In this document: positions 1-5,756 of the stretch, piece by piece | How the letters are laid out: each line of letters opens with the position of its first letter | Position numbering within the stretch: the first letter of the stretch is position 1 | DNA from: Corallincola sp. | GTDB taxonomy: Bacteria > Pseudomonadota > Gammaproteobacteria > Enterobacterales > Neiellaceae | Assembly: GCA_017998495.1 (NCBI GenBank) | Contig: JAGOCY010000097.1 | Location: 1-6,119 of the forward strand | DNA: 6,119 nt | Direction of reading: 5' to 3' | Position numbers and translations under genes: made by a program | Notes under the pieces: generated by a model | Databases searched by the model: none | What the model was told of the DNA's origin: nothing | What the model saw: the letters and a program-made list of their open reading frames with translations, nothing else

Positions 1-258
1 CATAGCGGCGCGCTGGCCGACCTGCTGATCAAACAGGGGCCGTCAGTGGCTGCCATGCTCTGGCAGCTGGCCGCCGCCGAGTGGCCGCTGGCCAGCCGCA
101 GCGCCGCCCTTGAGGTGCTGGCCCGCCCCGTTGCTGCCCTGCAACTGCCGGGGCGTAACCTGTCTCTTGCTATTCATCAGTTACTGGCCGAACTGGCCCC
201 GCTGCGCCAGCGTAGCGCGACTCACCCAGCCACAGGAGTTTCATCATGGGTCCGGTAA
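1..258 (+). CDS. C-terminal fragment of an unrecognised protein upstream of nagZ (partial)
   Basis: The frame is open from the first base of the window to a TAA at 256-258, giving the last 85 residues of a protein whose start lies outside. The fragment is rich in Ala, Leu and Arg (for example LIKQGPSVAAMLWQLAAAEW) and looks alpha-helical, with no cysteine, no clear membrane segment and no motif I recognise. Third codon positions are strongly G or C, like the neighbouring genes, which supports real coding. The GTG at 46 is an internal codon, not the start. The last 13 bases overlap the start of nagZ, so the two are probably co-transcribed and may be translationally coupled. In E. coli the gene before nagZ is thiK (thiamine kinase), but I cannot match this tail to ThiK. 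No function is assigned. Confidence 0.7.
   Translation, partial: HSGALADLLIKQGPSVAAMLWQLAAAEWPLASRSAALEVLARPVAALQLPGRNLSLAIHQLLAELAPLRQRSATHPATGVSSWVR
234..238 (+). promoter_or_regulatory. Ribosome binding site of nagZ
   Basis: AGGAG lies seven bases before the ATG at 246 and inside the end of the preceding gene. It decides between two in-frame ATGs, at 246 and 258, in favour of 246. That choice also yields the family-typical N-terminus MGPVMLD. Confidence 0.8.
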
Positions 259-1244
259 TGCTCGATCTGACCACCACCAGCCTGCAGGCCGAGGAGCGTG
301 AGCTGCTGGCCCATCCGGCGGTGGGCGGCCTCATTCTGTTTACCCGCAATTTTGTCGAGGAGGCCCAGCTGCTGGGGCTGGTGCGCGAGGTGCGCGCCGT
401 CCGTCCTGAGCTGCTGTTGGCGGTGGACCATGAAGGGGGGCGGGTGCAGCGCTTTCGCCGCGATTTCACCCTGATCCCGGCCATGGGCAGTTTTGAACGC
501 AGCAGCGATCTGGCTGCCGCCTGTCGCCATGCCGAAGCCGCAGCTTATGTGATGGCCAGCGAAGTACGCGCCTGCGGCATCGACATCAGCTTTGCTCCGG
601 TGGCCGATCTGCACGGCATCAGCGAAGTGATTGGCGATCGGGCCTTCAGCGCCGAGGTGGCCACGGCGGTGCCGCTGCTGCGGGCCTTTATCCAGGGAAT
701 GCGTGCCGCCGGCATGGGCGCCACCGGCAAACACTTCCCCGGTCATGGCAGCGTACGCGAAGATTCCCATATCGCCATTCCGGTTGACCGGCGCAGTGAG
801 GCGGAGATCCGCCAGCTCGATCTTGAGGTGTTCCGCCAGCTGATGGCAGAGCAGTTGCTGGCGGCGGTGATGCCTGCCCATGTGATCTATCCGGCGGTGG
901 ATGAGCGTCCGGCCGGTTTCTCGCCGTTGTGGCTGCAGCAGATCCTGCGCCGCGAGCTGGCCTTTGACGGCGTGATCTTCTCCGATGATCTGTGTATGGC
1001 CGGCGCTCATGTGGCTGGCTCGGTGACCGAGCGGGCGGCTGCGGCGCTGGAGGCCGGCTGCGACATGCTGCTGGTGTGCAATGACCGCAAGGCCGCTGAA
1101 CAGGTGGTGGAGTGGGTGGGCGGGGCGCCAGCGCCGGTGCGCCCGCAGTTGCCGGCCCTCGGCGGTGCCCGGGTTGAGGGTTTGCTGACCTTGCGCAGTG
1201 ATCGTCGCTGGCAGGAGGCGCAGGCTATACTTCAGGCCGGCTAA
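246..1244 (+). CDS. nagZ: Beta-N-acetylhexosaminidase NagZ (glycoside hydrolase family 3)
   Basis: NagZ is a cytoplasmic enzyme of peptidoglycan recycling. It removes the non-reducing N-acetylglucosamine from GlcNAc-1,6-anhydromuropeptides, and in many gammaproteobacteria its products control AmpR-dependent beta-lactamase induction. The 332-residue product is close to the 341 residues of E. coli NagZ and is a single TIM-barrel domain. Visible signatures are MGPVMLD at the N-terminus, GGLILFTRN at 27-35, DHEGGRVQRF at 61-70 (substrate-binding Asp61), Arg132 in GDRAF, KHFPGHG at 162-168, and DSH at 173-175 (Asp-His dyad of the mobile catalytic loop). The family nucleophile is Asp247 in FSDDL. 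The position after SDDL is Cys250, where recalled E. coli NagZ has Ser. The start at 246 has a good ribosome binding site and overlaps the upstream gene by 13 bases. The order nagZ-ycfP-ndh is the same as in E. coli. The identification is secure; effects on beta-lactam response are family knowledge only. Confidence 0.97.
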   Translation: MGPVMLDLTTTSLQAEERELLAHPAVGGLILFTRNFVEEAQLLGLVREVRAVRPELLLAVDHEGGRVQRFRRDFTLIPAMGSFERSSDLAAACRHAEAAAYVMASEVRACGIDISFAPVADLHGISEVIGDRAFSAEVATAVPLLRAFIQGMRAAGMGATGKHFPGHGSVREDSHIAIPVDRRSEAEIRQLDLEVFRQLMAEQLLAAVMPAHVIYPAVDERPAGFSPLWLQQILRRELAFDGVIFSDDLCMAGAHVAGSVTERAAAALEAGCDMLLVCNDRKAAEQVVEWVGGAPAPVRPQLPALGGARVEGLLTLRSDRRWQEAQAILQAG

Positions 1245-1262
1245 CGGCCGAATGCGGCCGTT
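1243..1262 (+). other. Perfect 8-bp hairpin at the nagZ stop codon
   Basis: AACGGCCG and CGGCCGTT form a perfect 8-bp stem around the four-base loop AATG. The left arm begins within the nagZ TAA stop codon. There is no T-run after it on the plus strand (GGGGCG follows), nor on the minus strand, so it is not a canonical intrinsic terminator. It could stabilise the 3' end of the nagZ message, partly attenuate read-through into ycfP, or be a DNA palindrome. The structure is directly visible; its role is unknown. Confidence 0.6.
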
Positions 1263-1277
1263 GGGGCGCAGGCGCCA

Positions 1278-1295
1278 GCGGCCGGTGCGGGCCGC
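1278..1295 (+). other. Second GC-rich hairpin in the nagZ-ycfP spacer
   Basis: GCGGCC and GGCCGC form a 6-bp stem around the six-base loop GGTGCG, 15 bases after the first hairpin. The CGGCC motif recurs further on at 1319-1323 and 1325-1330. The 108-base spacer is thus built largely from CGGCC/GGCCG blocks. No T-run follows. It may be an intergenic RNA structure or a REP-like unit, or simply a consequence of high GC content. Confidence 0.4.
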
Positions 1296-1352
1296 GATCA
1301 GCGGTTGACAGAGACAGGCGGCCACGGCCGACAGACGCAAGCGGAGCAGCGG

Positions 1353-1904
1353 ATGATCATCTACCTACATGGCTTTGATGCCACCAGTCCCGGCAACCAC
1401 GAGAAAGTACTGCAGCTTAAGTTCATCGATGCCGATGTGCGGGCGGTGACCTACAGCACCCTCCATCCGCGCCATGACATGAGCCACCTGCTTAAAGAGG
1501 TGCAGCGCAACCTCGAAAGTAGCAGTGACCCCCAGCCGCTCATCTGTGGCGTCGGTCTGGGTGGTTATTGGTCGGAGCGTATCGGTTTTCTCGCTGGCAT
1601 CAAGTCGGTGCTGTTTAATCCCAACCTGCATCCTGAGCTGAACATGGTCGGCCGTATCGACCGTCCCGAGGAATATGCCGATATTGCCAGCAAGTGCGTG
1701 ACCGAGTTTCGCACCAAGAATCGGGGCCGCAGCCTGGTGATCCTGGCCCGTAACGATGAGACCACCGATCAGCAGCCAACGGCCGCAGCCCTTGACCCCT
1801 ATTACGAGGTGGTGTGGGATGAGACCCAGGGCCACAAGTTCAAGCAGATCGCCCAGCATCTGCAACGGATCAAAGCATTCAAGCTGGCGGCAGTGACGGC
1901 CTGA
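1353..1904 (+). CDS. ycfP: UPF0227 family protein YcfP, alpha/beta-hydrolase-like
   Basis: The 183-residue product matches E. coli YcfP (180 residues, from memory) along its whole length: MIIYLHGFD at the start, [11 protein letters not shown] at 12-22, [17 protein letters not shown] [13 protein letters not shown] at 61-73, FNPNL at 88-92, [11 protein letters not shown] at 102-112 and QRIKAF at 171-176. The family (UPF0227, related to the esterase YqiA) has an alpha/beta-hydrolase fold and an uncertain role. At the nucleophile elbow, GxSxG is replaced by G66-V-G-L-G70, so the usual catalytic Ser is Gly68. Asp135 in ARND and His161 in GHKF stand where the remaining catalytic residues would be expected. 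As I recall it, E. coli YcfP has the same Gly, so this is a family trait, not damage. The ATG at 1353 is preceded by GGAG at 1343-1346 with six bases of spacing. An in-frame TTG at 1305 would add 16 residues without family support and was rejected. It is probably cytoplasmic, lying between nagZ and ndh. Confidence 0.93.
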   Translation: MIIYLHGFDATSPGNHEKVLQLKFIDADVRAVTYSTLHPRHDMSHLLKEVQRNLESSSDPQPLICGVGLGGYWSERIGFLAGIKSVLFNPNLHPELNMVGRIDRPEEYADIASKCVTEFRTKNRGRSLVILARNDETTDQQPTAAALDPYYEVVWDETQGHKFKQIAQHLQRIKAFKLAAVTA

Positions 1905-1914
1905 ACTTGCGCCT

Positions 1915-1943
1915 CTCCTTTTGCGGCTGGCTCCTTTGGCTGG
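1915..1943 (+). repeat. Imperfect tandem repeat in the ndh leader
   Basis: CTCCTTTTGCGGCTGG (1915-1930) is followed directly by CTCCTTTGGCTGG (1931-1943). The two copies differ by a three-base deletion. The repeat lies in the 68-base ycfP-ndh spacer. GCTCC at 1930-1934 is complementary to the GGAGC at 1963-1967 that contains the ndh ribosome binding site, so a weak five-pair sequestering stem is possible. The repeat is visible; any regulatory role is speculation. I found no convincing promoter or FNR site in this spacer. Confidence 0.4.
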
Positions 1944-1972
1944 CCGGTCATGCCATCTAAGCGGAGCAGATC

Positions 1973-3268
1973 ATGACCAAGACTCGCATCATCGTGGTCG
2001 GCGGCGGCGCCGGCGGGCTGGAACTGGCGACCCGGCTGGGCGACAAGCTGGGGCGCAAGGGGCGGGCCAGCGTCACCTTGGTGGATCGTAAATCGACCCA
2101 CCTGTGGAAACCGCTGCTGCATGAGGTGGCCACTGGCTCGCTGGATGCCGGCATTGATGCCTTGAGTTACCGCGCTCAGGCCTTTAATCACCACTTTGAA
2201 TTTCAGCTGGGCAGTCTGTGCGCCATCAACCGCGAGACCAAGACCATCAGCCTGGCGCCCATCGTCGATGATGCCGGTCAGCAGATCGTCGCCGAGCGTC
2301 ACCTGCCTTATGACTACCTGGTGCTGGCCATAGGCAGTATCTCCAACGATTTCAACACCAGCGGTGTGCGTGACCACTGCATCTTTCTCGACGCGCCGGA
2401 GCAGGCGGAGCGTTTTCATAAAGAGCTGATGAACGCCTTTCTGGCGCTTAGCAACAAGGGCGAGCAGGGCAACATCGACATTGCCATCGTGGGTGGCGGC
2501 GCCACTGGCGTTGAGCTGTCGGCCGAGTTGCACAAAGCGGCCGAGGTGCTCTCCTCTTATGGTTTTGCCCGCATCGGCCGTGAACGGTTGCGGGTAACCC
2601 TGGTGGAGGCCGGGCCGCGCATTTTGCCGGCGCTGCCAGAGCGCATCTCTTCTAGTGCCCACAAAGAGCTGAGCGATCTGGGGGTGCAGGTACGCACCGC
2701 GACCATGGTCACCGAAGCGCGCAGCGACGGGCTGATGACCAAGAGTGGTGAACTGATCCCGGCCAGCCTGATGGTGTGGGCGGCGGGTATCAAGGCGCCG
2801 GATTTTCTGCGTGAGATCGGGGGGCTGGAGTCGAATCGCATCAACCAGCTGGTAGTGCTGCCGACCCTGCAAACCAGCCGTGACCCCAGCATTCTGGCCA
2901 TTGGTGATTGTGCTAGTTGTCCGCAGCCCAGCGGCGGCTTTGTGCCGCCCCGGGCGCAGGCGGCGCACCAGATGGCGACCCAGGCCTACCGCAATATCCT
3001 GGCGCTGCTCGAAGGACGGCCGCTGGAGGCCTATGTCTACAAGGATCATGGCTCACTGGTGTCGCTCTCCAAGTATTCAACGGTGGGCAGCCTGATGGGC
3101 AACCTGACCCGCGGCTCGATGATGGTGGAGGGGCGGTTGGCCCGCTTTGTCTATGTGTCCCTTTACCGCATGCACCAGATCGCCCTGCACGGCTACTTCA
3201 AGACCGGGCTGATGATGCTGGTTGGTGGCCTCAACCGCGCGCTGCGGCCAACCCTCAAGCTGCATTGA
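1973..3268 (+). CDS. ndh: NADH dehydrogenase, type II (NADH:quinone oxidoreductase Ndh)
   Basis: Ndh is the single-subunit, non-proton-pumping NADH:quinone oxidoreductase of the aerobic respiratory chain, a flavoprotein held peripherally on the inner face of the cytoplasmic membrane. The 431 residues compare with 434 in E. coli. The N-terminal FAD Rossmann motif is [12 protein letters not shown] (6-17). The NADH-binding Rossmann motif is [16 protein letters not shown] (170-185). The flavin-contacting stretch IGDCAS is at 310-315 and [10 protein letters not shown] at 325-334 resembles the quinone-site AQxAxQ signature. [16 protein letters not shown] (43-58) and the C-terminal [19 protein letters not shown] (400-418), likely amphipathic and membrane-associating, are nearly identical to recalled E. 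coli Ndh. The ATG at 1973 follows GGAG at 1963-1966. The 11 bases AAGCGGAGCAG just before it also precede ycfP. The stop TGA overlaps the next start by one base. No E. coli-like FNR box was found upstream. Confidence 0.97.
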   Translation: MTKTRIIVVGGGAGGLELATRLGDKLGRKGRASVTLVDRKSTHLWKPLLHEVATGSLDAGIDALSYRAQAFNHHFEFQLGSLCAINRETKTISLAPIVDDAGQQIVAERHLPYDYLVLAIGSISNDFNTSGVRDHCIFLDAPEQAERFHKELMNAFLALSNKGEQGNIDIAIVGGGATGVELSAELHKAAEVLSSYGFARIGRERLRVTLVEAGPRILPALPERISSSAHKELSDLGVQVRTATMVTEARSDGLMTKSGELIPASLMVWAAGIKAPDFLREIGGLESNRINQLVVLPTLQTSRDPSILAIGDCASCPQPSGGFVPPRAQAAHQMATQAYRNILALLEGRPLEAYVYKDHGSLVSLSKYSTVGSLMGNLTRGSMMVEGRLARFVYVSLYRMHQIALHGYFKTGLMMLVGGLNRALRPTLKLH

Positions 3269-4356
3269 TGATCAGGACGGTTGTCACCCTGCTGTTGTTG
3301 GCCAGTGCTTCGGCGCTGGCCTTGCCAGCAGTGCCCAGCCGTGTCCCTGGCATTGGCGCACCAGTGGCCGAGGGCAACGCCAGCGAGGTGCTGCGTCGCT
3401 ATTGCCAGCCGATCGAAAACTGGAACCTGATGGCTTGGCAGATGTGCGTTGATTCCGGGCTGCTGGTCAACCGCGCCATCCGCGATTACCACCAGCGTGG
3501 CTGTGCCAGCCGTGCCGCCCCTGGCTGCGTTGAACTGCAGCAACTCTATGCCAGCAATTACCGGCTGTGGGATGGCTCGGTCGATAACGTTGGCCGGGCC
3601 CAGCGCATGGGCGGTGGTAGTCGCAGCAAGGCGGTGGCGAGTCGGCCGACGCCACAGCTGGCCACCCGCCGTTGCGATCAAAGTGCTGCTGCGGCCGAGG
3701 CCGCGGTGGCCGCACTGGAAGCCCGGGCTAAGGCCTTTAATGAGGCGACCTTCAGTGATGAGGTGGAGGTGCTGCTGCAGGCCATCGAGCGCATCACTGG
3801 CGAACAGCAGGCGCTGGAATCGTTGTGGCCGTCGGTGCCGAGGGGCTGTACCGCCAGCATTGCCCGCATCGCTGACCGCTATCAGGCGGTGAAGCGCGAT
3901 TACGGGCATCTACTGGGCAGTGCCGCTGAGTTGCTGCGCCAGCGTTTACAACAGGCTCGCCAGCTCGCGGGTTGCCTGGCGACTCAACAGTTACAGCTGG
4001 CTGCAGCGGCGCGCCACCAGCAGTTGTTGCAGCAACAGCGCCAGCTGCTGCTGCTGAGCTGGCTGCATGGCCACCCCGTGCCCTGGCGCTGGCCAGAGGT
4101 GTTACCGGCGTTGCCCCGACCGACCGGAGGCTGTGAGCAAACGGCGTTGGCGGCACCACTGGCGGCGTCGCTGGCGCAGTTGCAAGAGGAGCGGCAGTTG
4201 GCCCAGCAACAGCAACAGCTGAGCCGTATGTTGCTGACGGGCAATGCCCATTATCCGCAACGACTGCAGTCGCGGCGCTGGGGGTTGGCGGCCAGTATTG
4301 CCATGATCGGGATGCTGGTGGCCCTGGCAGCGCTGTGGCGCTATCGCCGCAGTTAA
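3268..4356 (+). CDS. Unrecognised exported protein with C-terminal membrane anchor
   Basis: I do not recognise a family for this 362-residue product. Residues 1-18 form a signal peptide ([18 protein letters not shown], probable cleavage after ALA), and residues about 337-356 form a hydrophobic segment followed by the basic tail RYRRS. The expected topology is a periplasmic body anchored at its C-terminus with the tail in the cytoplasm. The mature part has eight cysteines (46, 60, 79, 87, 136, 194, 236, 289), an even number compatible with disulfides. Residues about 138-185 and 215-262 look helical, the latter Gln/Leu-rich and possibly coiled-coil (HQQLLQQQRQLLLL); a second Gln run is at 313-317. 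The ATG at 3268 shares its A with the ndh stop (TGATG) and has no clear ribosome binding site, which suggests translation coupled to ndh. The frame stays open upstream inside ndh as far as 2917, but that is a shadow. A role linked to respiration is suggested only by position. Confidence 0.8.
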   Translation: MIRTVVTLLLLASASALALPAVPSRVPGIGAPVAEGNASEVLRRYCQPIENWNLMAWQMCVDSGLLVNRAIRDYHQRGCASRAAPGCVELQQLYASNYRLWDGSVDNVGRAQRMGGGSRSKAVASRPTPQLATRRCDQSAAAAEAAVAALEARAKAFNEATFSDEVEVLLQAIERITGEQQALESLWPSVPRGCTASIARIADRYQAVKRDYGHLLGSAAELLRQRLQQARQLAGCLATQQLQLAAAARHQQLLQQQRQLLLLSWLHGHPVPWRWPEVLPALPRPTGGCEQTALAAPLAASLAQLQEERQLAQQQQQLSRMLLTGNAHYPQRLQSRRWGLAASIAMIGMLVALAALWRYRRS

Positions 4357-4368
4357 GCTCTAGCTGCG

Positions 4369-4393
4369 AAAAGGCCGGTCAGATGACCGGCCT
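4369..4393 (-). terminator. Intrinsic terminator for the minus-strand gene
   Basis: Read on the minus strand, AGGCCGGTC, loop ATCT and GACCGGCCT form a perfect 9-bp GC-rich stem followed by TTTT (plus strand AAAA at 4369-4372). This is a good short intrinsic terminator 27 bases past the stop of the gene ending at 4420. The hairpin also sits 16 bases after the stop of the plus-strand gene ending at 4356, but there TGCTGTG follows rather than a T-run. It may work weakly for that strand as well. It is the only terminator-like element between the two convergent genes. Confidence 0.75.
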
Positions 4394-4419
4394 GCTGTGA
4401 GTTGCGGCTTCAACAGGCG

Positions 4420-5546
4420 TTAAAACTGCGGGTAGTCGACGTCTGTCGGGGCACCTTGGCGGTTGTCGCCCAGCTCCCAGCTGAGGCTGCCGCCAGTGCA
4501 GACGCGGGTGTACTTGTACTCAAAGTCCCCTTCAGCCATGGCCAAGGTCTGCTCGCGCAGCATCAGCCCGGCTGCCGCATTGTCGAAGGCTAGCCCTTTG
4601 TCCCAGCTCAGCGGCGCCTTGTTGCCGCGGATCTCCAGCCAGCACTCGCGCGGCATGTAGCTGTAGGTGGTAAAGGTCACCGTGTGCTGGCTGCTCAGGC
4701 TGTAGGCGCCGCTGTTCAGATCCAGGGTCAGCAGCTGTTTGCCACTGCCGTTGGCAGTGAGCGGCGCTTCATTGATAGCTACCACGCCGTCGCCACCATC
4801 ATCGCCGTAGAGTGTGTCGTTGCTGTCGCCGCTGTTGTGGCGGGCCAGCAGCTGGATCGGGTTGCCCGCCGGGCTGAGCAGTGCTGACCAGATGCCGTTG
4901 GTGCAGTTCAGAGCCTGGCTGCTGGCCCCCATACTGGCCTTCACCGCTACCGCCCCGCAGCTGGCCACAGCCAGGTTCTGGGTCGGCAGGTTGGGGGCGC
5001 TGGTAAAGCTCACCTCGCCCTGATAGCGGTTGTTGCTGGTGGTGGCGTCCAGCACCACCCGATAGTTGCGGCCGACCGGCAAGCGGGTGGTGTACCAGTT
5101 GCCATATTTGCCGTAACTGATGCTACCGCTCTGGAAGTACTTGCCATCCTGGTAGACGCTCACTGGCAGGCCGGCGATCGACCATTCGGGATAGCCTGAG
5201 AAGGGCAGGTAGACAAAGGTGGAGACCAGCAGGCTATAGCGGCGGGTGAGGTCGTGGTAACGCACGGTGTATAGCCGCCCTGAGTGATGCGGATATTGCC
5301 GCCATTGCGCCCGGCGATACCATCGCCGTAGTTTTCCGACCAGTCGCCGCTGACGTCGAATTTGAACTCGCTGTTGGCGCTGGCATTCACCGTCGCTTCC
5401 CAGGTGTTGTTGCTGGTCAGATACATGGGCTGGTTGGTGGTCCAACCGTTGAAAGATCCGCGCAGGTAGAGTTGGGGAACACTGCTGTCGACGGCAACAG
5501 CCAGTGAGCTGAAGAGCAGAGCAAGGCAGGTGATAAAGGCACGCAT
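4420..5546 (-). pseudogene. Secreted starch-binding-type protein (CBM20-like C-terminal domain), frameshifted
   Basis: This minus-strand gene starts at the ATG at 5546, after AGGA at 5559-5556. Its product begins with a signal peptide ([20 protein letters not shown], cleavage near residue 19). Residues about 25-105 form a beta-rich carbohydrate-binding-like domain (LYLRGSFNGW, then EFKFDVSGDWSENYGDG). The frame is lost at residue 91 (about 5274) and would stop at 5160-5162 after 37 altered residues. The homologous sequence resumes at once one frame over (YTVRYHDLTRRYSLL) and runs to TAA at 4420-4422. Adding one base gives 375 residues. The middle region contains an immunoglobulin-like stretch (GLPVSVYQDGKY) and a second possible carbohydrate-binding-like unit ending LLTLDLNSGAYSL. 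Residues about 289-375 resemble CBM20 starch-binding domains: CWLEIRGN, SWDKGL, GDFEYKYTRV and WELGDNRQG. There is no glycoside hydrolase domain. Four mature cysteines could form two disulfides. Glucan binding at the cell surface or outside the cell is inferred from domain resemblance; a sequencing error is as likely as a true mutation. Confidence 0.8.
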
Positions 5547-5577
5547 AATGACAATTCCTTTGCAGTGGTAGGGGAAA

Positions 5578-5607
5578 GCGTCGCCGAACAGAACCCAAGG
5601 GCGACGC
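5578..5607 (-). promoter_or_regulatory. Perfect 8-bp inverted repeat upstream of the starch-binding-type gene
   Basis: GCGTCGCC (5578-5585) and GGCGACGC (5600-5607) are exact reverse complements separated by 14 bases. The element ends 31 bases upstream of the ATG at 5546 and its outer edge touches the candidate CRP site. It could fold as a hairpin in the 5' leader of the minus-strand message or act as a dyad for a dimeric regulator. On the minus strand only TTT follows, so it is a poor terminator. Confidence 0.45.
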
Positions 5608-5622
5608 GTGATCTGTATCGCA
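5607..5622 (-). promoter_or_regulatory. Candidate CRP (cAMP receptor protein) binding site
   Basis: CGTGATCTGTATCGCA matches the 16-base CRP core TGTGATCTAGATCACA at 12 of 16 positions. The half-sites are CGTGA and TCGCA, each four of five, with the standard six-base spacing. It is centred about 68 bases upstream of the starch-binding-type gene start, where catabolite control of a polysaccharide-use gene would make sense. I could not place a convincing -10/-35 pair at a standard class I or class II distance, so activation versus repression is undetermined. It lies about 135 bases from the apbC start. Confidence 0.45.
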
Positions 5623-5716
5623 TAAAAACGGTTAACTGGTCCAACCAAGCCAAAGCATTGACAGATTGCGCCATGACTGTGACGCTTTGCCGGGCGCTGG
5701 GGCTAAGCCACTGTTG

Positions 5717-5725
5717 TGCTAGACT
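5717..5725 (+). promoter_or_regulatory. Candidate extended -10 promoter element for apbC
   Basis: TGCTAGACT fits the extended -10 pattern TGn followed by TAGACT (four of six with TATAAT). It would place transcription start near 5732, about 25 bases before the apbC ATG. No good -35 lies 16-18 bases upstream, which extended -10 promoters can tolerate. A perfect TTGACA at 5658-5663 lacks a matching -10 at the right distance. The remainder of the 5547-5756 spacer shows no other feature I can support beyond the inverted repeat and CRP-like site. Confidence 0.35.
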
Positions 5726-5756
5726 GGACGCCGTTTTTTCCTTGCCGGATCACCTC

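Noticed and set aside
222..1340. Long minus-strand open frame (372 codons) opposite nagZ
   Set aside because: It is antisense to a securely identified gene and His/Arg/Gln-rich, as expected for a shadow frame in GC-rich DNA. No family resemblance is visible.
1305..1352. TTG start giving a 16-residue longer YcfP
   Set aside because: The added residues are not family-like. The ATG at 1353 gives the conserved MIIYLHGFD start and has a GGAG at proper spacing.
1920..1960. Sigma-70 promoter for ndh (TTGCGG with CATCTA)
   Set aside because: The -10 matches only two of six consensus bases; not supportable.
1802..3049. Long minus-strand open frame (415 codons) opposite ycfP and ndh
   Set aside because: It spans the end of ycfP and most of ndh in antisense, with shadow-like composition and no recognisable motif.
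2917..3267. N-terminal extension of the 3268-4356 gene into ndh
   Set aside because: The frame is open but overlaps the conserved end of ndh, and the added residues look like a shadow. The start at 3268 opens directly with a good signal peptide.
5265..5285. Programmed -1 ribosomal frameshifting in the starch-binding-type gene
   Set aside because: No X-XXY-YYZ slippery sequence is present at the junction, and no pseudoknot-like partner was seen. A one-base loss is simpler.
5658..5686. Perfect -35 hexamer TTGACA in the divergent spacer
   Set aside because: No acceptable -10 hexamer (GACGCT and neighbours only) lies 16-18 bases downstream, so it was not called as a promoter.
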